Below, piece after piece: positions 57,905 to 64,000 of a DNA stretch of 64,000 bases. The position numbers were made by a program, and so were the translations under genes. The stretch comes from Planctomycetota bacterium (GTDB lineage Bacteria > Planctomycetota > PLA2 > JAEUHO01), in the NCBI GenBank assembly GCA_020851795.1, contig JADZCA010000035.1, positions 1 to 64,000 of the forward strand, written 5' to 3'. How positions within the stretch are numbered: the first letter of the stretch is position 1; every line of letters starts with the position of its first letter. Below the pieces are notes generated by a model, which did no database searches, was not told where the DNA came from, and worked only from the letters and a program-made list of their open reading frames with translations.

Positions 57905-58463
57905 ACGCGCGGTTCCGGGGGTCGCGGACGGGGAGGCCACGACGACGATCGGACGCGGCGATCGGACCGGGACGCGCCTCGCGCGCGTTCAAAGGACGCG
58001 CGGCGACGCGGGCGGTGCGCGGGGAGGCGACCCGGACGGGCGCACGCGGCGGTCGGACCGGGACGCGCCCCGAGCGCGTCCTATGGGAGGAGGGGGAGCC
58101 AGAGGTATGGGCGGAGAGCGGTAAGGGCAGAGGTACGGGGGCGACCGGTCGCGAGCGCGATCGCCCGCCGGGCCGCGGCTCCGGTTCCGTGCCGGGCGGT
58201 GCCAGGAAAGTTGTTTTCACGACCCGTGAAAACAATCTTCCTGGCACCGCATCCCCGGATCGGAGATTCCGCGGGGCCGCGCGCGAGGGGCCCTCGCCGC
58301 GCGGTGATCGCGCCCACACGGTCCCTGCCCCCCGCCGCGCCGCCGCCTCCGTCGCCGCGCGGCCCCTCAGGCCGCGCGCGCGGGGCCCTCGCCGCGCGAC
58401 GTTCGCGCCCAGACGGTCCGTGCCGCCCGTCGTGCCGCCGCCGCCGTCCCCGCGCGGCCCCCG
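57905..58463. other. Gene-free interval of about 560 bp with three repeat types
   Basis: A 17-bp direct repeat TCGGACCGGGACGCGCC occurs at 57962-57978 and 58053-58069. A REP-like palindrome lies at 58196-58250, and a 95-bp tandem duplication occupies 58275-58464. An open frame starting GTGA at 57901 crosses all of these and is Arg/Gly-rich throughout, so it is judged non-coding. The region looks like an accumulation site for repeats. Confidence 0.6.
58196..58250. repeat. REP-like palindrome with GGTGCCAGG edge
   Basis: Two 26-bp arms (58196-58221 and 58225-58250) are reverse complements except for an AG/GA mismatch, with a 3-nt loop. The apex is AT-rich (GTTTTCACG), unlike the surrounding sequence. 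The outer GCGGTGCCAGG is identical to the edge of the palindrome core at 13451-13503. Confidence 0.85.
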
Positions 58464-58464
58464 C
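58275..58464. repeat. Tandem duplication of about 95 bp
   Basis: Copies begin at 58275 and 58370 with GGCCGCGCGCG and stay similar to the end of the interval, with roughly one difference per ten bases. The second copy runs up to the stop of the M48 peptidase gene. Confidence 0.65.
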
Positions 58465-59894
58465 TACTTCAGGGCGATCGCGCGGAAGCGGGGGAGGCGG
58501 GCCTGCGCCCCCTCGTCGCTCTCGAAGGGGCAGCCGTGCTTGAAGACGAGCGGGCGCAGCGCCTCGATGCGGTCCTCCGACGTCGGGTGCGTCGTCCAGC
58601 GGGCGCCCTCGCGCGAGGGCAGCATCTCGAGGTACTCGGCGATCGCGCTCGCGCGGTAGCCGACCTCGCACAGGAAGAGGCTGCCGGCCCAGTCGGCGGC
58701 GAGCTCGAGCTCGCGGGCGTAACCCTCGCCGTCGAGGTTCTTGACGAGCGCCTTGGCCGACTCGCCGAGCGTGCGGGCCACCTCGCCGCAGATGTTGCAG
58801 TCCTCGCCACGCTGCGGGCCGCGCACGATGCGCTCTTCGAGACGGCGCAGCTGCTCCTGGAACTCGCGCGACTTGCGGATCATCTGCTCGCCGTGCTTGT
58901 AGGCGACGTGGGCCATCTCGTGCGCGAGGATGCCCGCGACCTCGTCCTCGTTGCGGGCGAGCGCGAGCGCGCCCTTGGTCACCAGCACGAAGCCACCGGG
59001 CCCCGAGATGCCGTTGGGGATGTCGGTGTTCAGGACCGCGAAGTGCCAGCCGCCGTGCGTCTGCCGCAGGCGGTCCGACAGCGTCACGATCGCCGCGCCG
59101 ATGCGCTTGACCATCGCCTGGCGCTGGGCGTCGGTGTCGAGCCCGTGCTCGGCGATCGCCGCGGCCGCGACCGCGCGGCCGACCCAGTACTCCTGCTCGA
59201 GCGAGAAGCCGACGCCGAGGCGCCGGACGAAGTCGCCGTCCTCGACCGCGGGCGGGAGCGGGGTGAACTCGTCCTCGAAGACGATCACGCCGTCGGTCTG
59301 GCCCGTGGCGCCGAGCACCTTGAGCTTCGCGTACGAGCCGGCGCCGTTGGGCGTGGCCGCGTCGCCGGTGCCGCCGAGGCGCCCCTCGCGGACGAACGCC
59401 TCGACCTCCTCGTCGGACGGCTTCTCGCGCTCGATGCGGTCCACCGCCGCGTACGCGTCGTTGAGCCGCGCGTCCATCGTGCGGAACGTGAACTCCGTCT
59501 TGCGGTCGAACTGCTTGCCCGCCGTCGGGTCGTTGAACTGGCGCGACGCCGCACTCACGTCGGACGACGACAGGCTCGGCGCCGCCGCCGCGCCGCCGGC
59601 GAGCACGCCCGGCGCGACGAGCTCGTTGCCGCGCGCCCAGCCCGCCGACGCGGGCGTGTCGAGGGTCGTGACGCGGACCCACAGGTCGCGCACCTCGAGC
59701 ACCTTGAGCTTCGTGCCGTAGGGGACGCGCGCAAGGCGGCGGCCGAGCGGGATCGGCTGCTCGCGCAGCTGGACCCCCTCGCGGTTCTGCGCCTCGCGCA
59801 CGGTCCCGACGGTGATCTCGCCACCCCGGACGTCCGGGCCGGCGGACGAGGCGAGCAGGGCGGCGGCGAGGACGAAGGCAAGACGACGGCGCAT
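58464..59894 (-). CDS. Secreted M48-family zinc metallopeptidase with SH3-like domain
   Basis: The ATG at 59894 gives a signal peptide (LAFVLAAALLASSAGPDVRG) and a 476-aa protein. Residues 35-90 resemble a bacterial SH3 domain (IPLGRRLARVPYGTKLKVLE). The M48 catalytic domain has HEMAH in VAGILAHEMAHVAYKHGEQ near residue 323, with the third zinc-ligand region in ELAADWAGSLFLCEVGY. The SH3 domain may bind cell-wall glycan. It is divergent from the CARDB-like gene and would act in the periplasm in protein quality control or wall turnover. Confidence 0.87.
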   Translation of the reverse strand: MRRRLAFVLAAALLASSAGPDVRGGEITVGTVREAQNREGVQLREQPIPLGRRLARVPYGTKLKVLEVRDLWVRVTTLDTPASAGWARGNELVAPGVLAGGAAAAPSLSSSDVSAASRQFNDPTAGKQFDRKTEFTFRTMDARLNDAYAAVDRIEREKPSDEEVEAFVREGRLGGTGDAATPNGAGSYAKLKVLGATGQTDGVIVFEDEFTPLPPAVEDGDFVRRLGVGFSLEQEYWVGRAVAAAAIAEHGLDTDAQRQAMVKRIGAAIVTLSDRLRQTHGGWHFAVLNTDIPNGISGPGGFVLVTKGALALARNEDEVAGILAHEMAHVAYKHGEQMIRKSREFQEQLRRLEERIVRGPQRGEDCNICGEVARTLGESAKALVKNLDGEGYARELELAADWAGSLFLCEVGYRASAIAEYLEMLPSREGARWTTHPTSEDRIEALRPLVFKHGCPFESDEGAQARLPRFRAIALK

Positions 59895-60124
59895 CGGCGA
59901 CCCCCACGGGACGGAGACGGGACGCGACCGCGGCGCGGCCTGCCCGTCGAGCCTCGTATTCTGCCCGACGGGGAGCCGGCGTGTGCAGGCGCCCCGGGGG
60001 CCCCTCCGGGGAGCACCCCCGCGGCCGCCGCCCGCGCCTCCGCCGGAGGAAGCCCCCCACCCGGGGGCGGGGCCGGTACATTTGCGCCGCCGCGGGGCCG
60101 CCGGCCCCGAGGCAGGAGGCACCC

Positions 60125-60943
60125 GTGGGCCAGCTCCGCCGCTTCGTCCCCCTCGTCCTCGCCGCCGCCGCGGCCTCGCTCGCGGGGGGGCGTCCCGCCT
60201 CCGCCGAGGACGCGGGGTGCCAGCAGTGGAACCTCGAGGTGCGCTGCACCGCGCCCGCCCGCGTGACCGTCGGCAAGGAGTTCACCGCGTCGGTGGTCGC
60301 CAAGAACATCGGCGACGCGACGATGGAGAACGTCACGGTGCGCCTGCGCGGCGACCAGGGCGCGCCGTGCGTCTCGGGGCCCGGCGGCGGCGTGAGCGTG
60401 CTCGTGCCCCGGCTCGCCCCGGGCGAGAGCAAGGAGCTCTCGGCGCGCTTCGCGTCGGAGACCATCGGCCTGGCCCGCATCCTCGGCAGCGCGAAGGACT
60501 CGCTCGGCTGGGCCTCGGGGTCGTGCGCGTGCACGGTCGAGGTCGTCGGCCTCCCCGCGATCCAGTCGGAGATGTCGGACCGCGCCGCCGACGGCAGCGA
60601 CCGCGGGATCTTCAAGGTCGGCGAGGAGTTCTTCTACACGCTGATCGTGCAGAACGACGTCGGCGCGGGCTCGACGCCGGCGATCAAGGCCGTGCTGTCG
60701 CTCCCCAAGGAGCTCGAGTTCGTCTCGGGGCGCGGCGACGGCACCATCACCGTGACGGGCGCGGGCAACACCGCCGAGACGAGCGTCTTCGTGCTCGCCC
60801 CGCCGGCGCAGAAGGCGACGCTCGAGTTCCGCGTGCGCGTGGTCGCCGTGCCCGCGTCGCACCTCGTCAAGGCGCAGGCGTCGATCACGACGCCCGACGG
60901 CGTGCAGCTCTCGGTGGACGTCGAGTCCACGACGCTGCGCTGA
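60125..60943 (+). CDS. Secreted CARDB/DUF11-like adhesion-domain protein
   Basis: The GTG at 60125 follows GGAGG. The 272-aa protein has a signal peptide (FVPLVLAAAAASLAGGRPAS). Two Ig-like domains of the CARDB/DUF11 kind follow: VGKEFTASVVAKNIGDATME with NVTVRLRGD, and GEEFFYTLIVQNDVGAGSTP with ELEFVSGRGDGTI. The first domain has several cysteines that could form disulfides. TACATT lies about 43 nt upstream. No enzymatic role is seen; cell-surface binding is likely. Confidence 0.75.
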   Translation: MGQLRRFVPLVLAAAAASLAGGRPASAEDAGCQQWNLEVRCTAPARVTVGKEFTASVVAKNIGDATMENVTVRLRGDQGAPCVSGPGGGVSVLVPRLAPGESKELSARFASETIGLARILGSAKDSLGWASGSCACTVEVVGLPAIQSEMSDRAADGSDRGIFKVGEEFFYTLIVQNDVGAGSTPAIKAVLSLPKELEFVSGRGDGTITVTGAGNTAETSVFVLAPPAQKATLEFRVRVVAVPASHLVKAQASITTPDGVQLSVDVESTTLR

Positions 60944-60990
60944 CGAGGCGGCGCGCGGGACGCCCCCGCACGCGGGCCCGGGAACGAAGC

Positions 60991-61020
60991 GGGGCGCGCG
61001 CGGAGGTCCGCACGCGCCCC
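60991..61020. terminator. Hairpin between convergent genes
   Basis: GGGGCGCGCGCGGA (60991-61004) pairs with TCCGCACGCGCCCC (61007-61020) with one mismatch, between the CARDB-like gene and the peroxiredoxin gene. It has no T-run but is well placed for bidirectional termination. Confidence 0.5.
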
Positions 61021-61045
61021 GGCAGACGACCGCGGTGGCGGTCGG

Positions 61046-61648
61046 CTACTTCGAGTGCAGCGCCTCGTGGACCTTGCCGACCATGCGGGCGCCGGGCGTC
61101 AGCGTCTTGTCGCCCTCGTCCTTCCACTTGGCCGGGCAGACCTCGGTCGGCTTCTTGGAGAGGTAGAGGTTCGCCTTGAACTTCCGCATCAGCTCCTCGA
61201 CGTTGCGGCCGACGTTGTAGAAGTTGCACTCCGACGCCGTCAGCGTGCCCTGCGGGCTGATGAGGTAGGTGCCGCGCAGCGTCAGGCCCGAGCCCTCGTC
61301 GTAGCAGCCGAGCATCGTGCCGACCTCGGCCTTGACGTCGGAGCCCATGAGGTACTTGACGTTCTGGAGCTCCTTCTCGTGCGCGCGCCACGCGAGGTGC
61401 GTGTACTTCGTGTCCTTGCTCATCGTGACGATGTCGCAGCCGAGCTTCTTGAAGTGGTCCTGGTGGTCCGCCAGGGCCTCGAACTCGGTGGCGCAGACGA
61501 ACGTGAAGTCGGCCGGGTAGAAGAAGAGGATCGTCCAGCGACCGTTCTTCTTCTGGTCGGCGAGGGAGACCTTGGTGAAGTCGCCGGCGACCGGGTCGTA
61601 CGCCTCGACGGTGAAGTCCGGGACCTGCTGACCGACGCGGATGCTCAT
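61046..61648 (-). CDS. 2-Cys peroxiredoxin (AhpC/Prx1 type)
   Basis: The 200-aa protein reduces hydrogen peroxide and organic peroxides. The peroxidatic Cys52 lies in FFYPADFTFVCATEFEAL and the resolving Cys171 in TEVCPAKWKDEG, the typical 2-Cys pair. The length is usual for AhpC. A ribosome-binding AGGAG lies 9-10 nt before the ATG. A 13-bp palindrome about 50 bp upstream resembles a PerR/Fur-type box. No AhpF or AhpD gene is adjacent. Confidence 0.93.
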   Translation of the reverse strand: MSIRVGQQVPDFTVEAYDPVAGDFTKVSLADQKKNGRWTILFFYPADFTFVCATEFEALADHQDHFKKLGCDIVTMSKDTKYTHLAWRAHEKELQNVKYLMGSDVKAEVGTMLGCYDEGSGLTLRGTYLISPQGTLTASECNFYNVGRNVEELMRKFKANLYLSKKPTEVCPAKWKDEGDKTLTPGARMVGKVHEALHSK

Positions 61649-61696
61649 CGAGAGGGGCTCCTGGGAGGGTGAGGGCCCTACGCGCCTCCACCCGGT

Positions 61697-61711
61697 TTAG
61701 ACGGCGTCTAG
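61697..61711 (-). promoter_or_regulatory. PerR/Fur-like palindrome upstream of the peroxiredoxin gene
   Basis: TAGACG-G-CGTCTA (61698-61710) is a perfect 13-bp palindrome. With flanks it reads TTAGACGGCGTCTAG, similar to PerR-type boxes of the form TTAGA-N5-TCTAA. A minus-strand TATCTA overlaps it and could be the -10. The regulator identity is inferred. Confidence 0.45.
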
Positions 61712-61850
61712 ATACGCGAAGAGGCAGGGTCCGGGGGTCACGGAACCGAGTGCCCCCGTCGGGAACCGGCCGCCCCCGGGTCCGCCGCGACGGAGCGCCG
61801 CCCCGCGCGACGCGCGGGGCCCGCGCGCGCGCCGACGCCGACCGGCGCGG

Positions 61851-63665
61851 CTACCGCGCCAGCGCGGCGAAGCAGAACACGGTCTCCGACGAGACGAACA
61901 CGTAGCCCTTCGACGCGGTCTCGACGACCGCGGGGCCCATCTCGAGGACGAGGTGGCCGAGCGTGCGGGCCACGCGCTCGCGCGTCGCCTTCGGGCCCGG
62001 CTGCTTCGCGTCGTACGCGAGCCAGCGGTGGCAGGCCTCGACCGCCCACGGGTGCCAGAGGAAGTTGATCCCCTCCGCCCGCGCCTCCTTGCGCCCCTCG
62101 TGGTTGGTGAACTCGAGGCGGAACTCGCCCGCGTCGGCCTGCTGCTGCAGCGACGTGCCGACGAGCGACGCCAGCCGCCGCGGGATCTCGTTCGCGATGC
62201 GCTCCGGGATGGGCTGCGAGAGCTCGGCCTCGGCGCGCAGCAGCAGCGCGTAGTTCTGCAGCGTCAGGCCGAGGGACACCGGCTCGTTCGAGTCGCCCGT
62301 GCGCCGCCACCCGGGCAGGTCGCCGGCGGGAAGGAACGTGTCGCCGACGTAGCGGACGGTCTTCGCGATCAGGCGGTCACGCTGCCGCTCGCTGCCGAGC
62401 CAGGGGAGCCCCGCCGTGTGCGTCTCGAGCAGGCAGAGCAGCGCGAGGCTCGTCGTGTAGGGGCTGTGCACCGCGGGGTCGGTCTGGCGCGGGAAGATGT
62501 TCCAGCCGCCGGTGTCGAGCGGGCGGTGCGTGGCGGCCGCGCGCTGCGCGCGCTCGAGCCGCTCGACGAACGCCGCGCGCTCCGCGTCGGGCACGAGGCC
62601 GGGACGGCCGAGCGCGACGGCGAGCGCGGTCGCCGTCCACAGGGCGGGCTCGGCCTCGGTGTGCGTGTAGCCCGGGTGGGCGACCCACCCGTAAGCGACG
62701 CCGTCGCGCTCGACCCACTGGTCGGGCTCGAAGGGCGCGCGGAGCCCGCCGAGCAGCGCGCGGGCGTCCTCGAGCGCCACCTCGGGGGTCTTGAGCAGCG
62801 CCGCGATCGCCTGGGACGACGACCACACGTCGAGGAGCTCGTCGGGCTTGCTCTGGTAGGACGGGAGCACCCACCCCGTCGGCGTGCGCCGGCCGACGAG
62901 GCGACGCGCGAGGTCGGCCCGCACGGCCGCCGCGCGCGAGGCGACCTCGGCGGCGGTCGGCACGCGTCGGAACACCGTCCACCCGCGCGCGTCGAGCGCG
63001 TCGCGCACCGCCCCCGCGCCGGGGAGGGCCGCCCCTGCGTCGCACGCGAGCGCGTAGGCGAGCGGCAGCGCGAGCACGGCGGCCGCGGTCGCGACGGGGG
63101 CGAGCAGCCGCCGCCACGAGAACGGCCGCGCGACCCAGACCAGCGTCGAGCCGAGCCCCTTCAACCGCACGCGGGCCCGGCGGAACGCGGTCCGCAGCCG
63201 CTCGTCCTGCCGCCCCGCGAGCTCGAACACGCCTCGGTCGAGCGCGAGCCCCTCGGGGCGCGCGAGGTTCTGCAGGCGGGCGGCGAGGTTGAGCGCGACG
63301 CCGTAGTAGTCGTCCGAGCGCGTGACCTCGCCGTGGGCGACGCCGACGCCGACGTGCCTCGGCACGTGGGCCCCCGACGTCGCGTGGCCCGCGACGTAGG
63401 CCGCGAACGCGGTCTGGGCGCGCGCGGCGGCGTGCACGACCGTGACGACGAGGTCGGGGTCGGGCGGGTCCGACGTCTCCCACAGCAGGAGGTGCCCGTC
63501 GCCGAGGTGCTTGACGAAGGTCGGCGGGCGCGCGGCGAAGAGGTCGAGGATGGCGCGGTGCGCGCCCGTGGCGAACGCGCCGAGGTCCTTCGACGAGAGC
63601 CGACGCGACGCGGCCGTGAAGCCGCGGATGTCGTAGATGAGGACGAGGGCCCGGGACGCGCTCAC
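61851..63665 (-). CDS. Class III nucleotide cyclase fused to a helical toroid-like domain
   Basis: The GTG at 63665 follows TATCAC by 8 nt and gives 604 aa. Residues 1-180 form a class III cyclase domain. The metal Asp12 lies in IYDIRGFTAAS, Lys52 and Asp56 in VKHLGDGHLLLW, the YYG segment near 120, and Asn126/Arg130 in ALNLAARL, so it may be active and adenylate-specific. A transmembrane helix lies at 188-208. The remaining 370 residues are helical and resemble terpenoid-cyclase-like alpha/alpha toroids (DTGGWNIFPRQTDPAVHSPY, SLGLTLQNYALLLRAEAEL), probably outside the cytoplasm. The catalytic half has no N-terminal sensor, so the distal domain may be the sensor. Confidence 0.75.
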   Translation of the reverse strand: MSASRALVLIYDIRGFTAASRRLSSKDLGAFATGAHRAILDLFAARPPTFVKHLGDGHLLLWETSDPPDPDLVVTVVHAAARAQTAFAAYVAGHATSGAHVPRHVGVGVAHGEVTRSDDYYGVALNLAARLQNLARPEGLALDRGVFELAGRQDERLRTAFRRARVRLKGLGSTLVWVARPFSWRRLLAPVATAAAVLALPLAYALACDAGAALPGAGAVRDALDARGWTVFRRVPTAAEVASRAAAVRADLARRLVGRRTPTGWVLPSYQSKPDELLDVWSSSQAIAALLKTPEVALEDARALLGGLRAPFEPDQWVERDGVAYGWVAHPGYTHTEAEPALWTATALAVALGRPGLVPDAERAAFVERLERAQRAAATHRPLDTGGWNIFPRQTDPAVHSPYTTSLALLCLLETHTAGLPWLGSERQRDRLIAKTVRYVGDTFLPAGDLPGWRRTGDSNEPVSLGLTLQNYALLLRAEAELSQPIPERIANEIPRRLASLVGTSLQQQADAGEFRLEFTNHEGRKEARAEGINFLWHPWAVEACHRWLAYDAKQPGPKATRERVARTLGHLVLEMGPAVVETASKGYVFVSSETVFCFAALAR

Positions 63666-63673
63666 CGGGCCCC

Positions 63674-63679
63674 GTGATA
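63674..63679 (-). promoter_or_regulatory. Leaderless-type -10 TATCAC
   Basis: On the minus strand TATCAC ends 8 nt before the GTG of the cyclase-fusion gene at 63665. Confidence 0.45.
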
Positions 63680-63787
63680 CCCGGGCGCGTCGCCGCCGCG
63701 CCGGAATCGCGCGCCGCACGACGGACGGACGAGCGGGCACGATCGGCGCCCGCGCCCGCGGAGCGGGCCCCGCGGCGTCGGCGGGGG

Positions 63788-63793
63788 TACAAC
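63788..63793 (+). promoter_or_regulatory. Leaderless-type -10 TACAAC
   Basis: TACAAC ends 6 nt before the GTG at 63800. Confidence 0.45.
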
Positions 63794-63799
63794 GCCCGC

Positions 63800-64000
63800 G
63801 TGCGCCGCCTCCCCGCTCCCCCTCCCCGCCGGGCCCTCCCCCTCGCCGTCGCCGCCACGCTCGCCGCCCTGCTGCTCGCGCTCGCCCGCCCGCCGAGCGC
63901 GCTCGCCGGCGGCAGCGCCGAGACGACGCTCGTCGTCGTCAACGGCGAGTCGCCCGTCTCGTGGCGCGTCGCCAACGCCTACGTGCGGGCGCGCGGCATC
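63800..64000 (+). CDS. TIGR03790-like secreted protein, 5' part only
   Basis: The frame is open from GTG 63800 to the window edge (67 codons). It encodes a signal peptide (LPLAVAATLAALLLALARPP) followed by TTLVVVNGESPVSWRVANAY and VRARGI. This matches the opening of TIGR03790-family proteins (VVVN, then a YxxxRGI segment). Only the N-terminus is visible, so the assignment is tentative. Confidence 0.6.
   Translation, partial: MRRLPAPPPRRALPLAVAATLAALLLALARPPSALAGGSAETTLVVVNGESPVSWRVANAYVRARGI

Noticed and set aside
57901..58659. Open frame beginning GTGA at the end of the secreted-protein gene
   Set aside because: It is Arg/Gly/Pro-rich, crosses a REP-like palindrome and a tandem duplication, and overlaps the M48 gene antisense; it looks like a stop-poor GC artefact.
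61046..61648. Selenocysteine-containing peroxiredoxin
   Set aside because: Both active-site positions are encoded by Cys codons and the frame has no internal TGA.

Overview
The window is about three-quarters G+C. It carries the codon bias of a very GC-rich Gram-negative-type bacterium: lpxK for lipid A, a lipoprotein with a lipobox, a GspK-type pseudopilin, and many secreted FG-GAP, CRTAC1, VWA and SUMF-domain proteins. This mix fits a GC-rich Planctomycetota or Myxococcota-like lineage; the phylum is an inference and cannot be fixed from this stretch. Gene density is high, and most long ORFs in other frames are GC shadows. No rRNA, tRNA, CRISPR array, transposase or phage gene was recognised.

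Layout. 1-4.0 kb: a tandem 177-bp repeat, then a ChaN-like lipoprotein and a NYN-domain protein, divergent from a Memo/AmmeMemoRadiSam-B-type gene. 4.1-10 kb: an SDR reductase, an unknown anchored protein, a DAO-family oxidoreductase, proS and a SIS-domain protein. 10-18.9 kb: a HEAT/beta-propeller protein, a polytopic membrane protein, selD (a selenoprotein, read through an in-frame UGA), two FG-GAP proteins and gspK. 18.8-23.3 kb: lpxK, a LysM protein and a secreted SUMF-domain protein. 23.3-27.9 kb: a palindrome-rich intergenic region, then a heterodimeric ABC exporter with one degenerate ATP site and a MarR regulator. 28-40 kb: a membrane-anchored carboxypeptidase-regulatory-like protein, an EF-hand membrane protein, glutaryl-CoA dehydrogenase, an FHA protein, acetyl-CoA synthetase, a CRTAC1-like protein, a LURP-one-like protein and a secreted prolyl-oligopeptidase-type hydrolase. 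40.2-46.7 kb: a complete SUF operon (Rrf2 regulator, sufB, C, D, S, U, T) behind a sigma70-type promoter with overlapping operator palindromes. 46.9-49.9 kb: a two-gene NUDIX plus RelA/SpoT-TPR-SLOG-RyR operon. 50-58 kb: an ABC-F ATPase, a VWA protein, a GNAT-fold protein and an unknown secreted protein. 58.4-64 kb: an M48 peptidase, a CARDB/DUF11-like secreted protein, a 2-Cys peroxiredoxin with a PerR-like palindrome, a class III cyclase fused to an alpha/alpha-toroid-like domain, and the start of a TIGR03790-like gene.

Three themes stand out. (1) At least twelve genes have a TANNNT hexamer ending 6-9 nt before the start codon and no room for a leader, which points to pervasive leaderless transcription. 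(2) Several unrelated genes end in a stop codon that forms the edge of a palindromic repeat. (3) The strongest candidate for an undescribed system is the coupled NUDIX / RelA-SpoT-SLOG-RyR pair at 46890-49903. It combines a predicted alarmone-type synthetase with a SLOG domain and two RyR modules in one chain. The selD selenoprotein implies that Sec-insertion machinery exists elsewhere in the genome.
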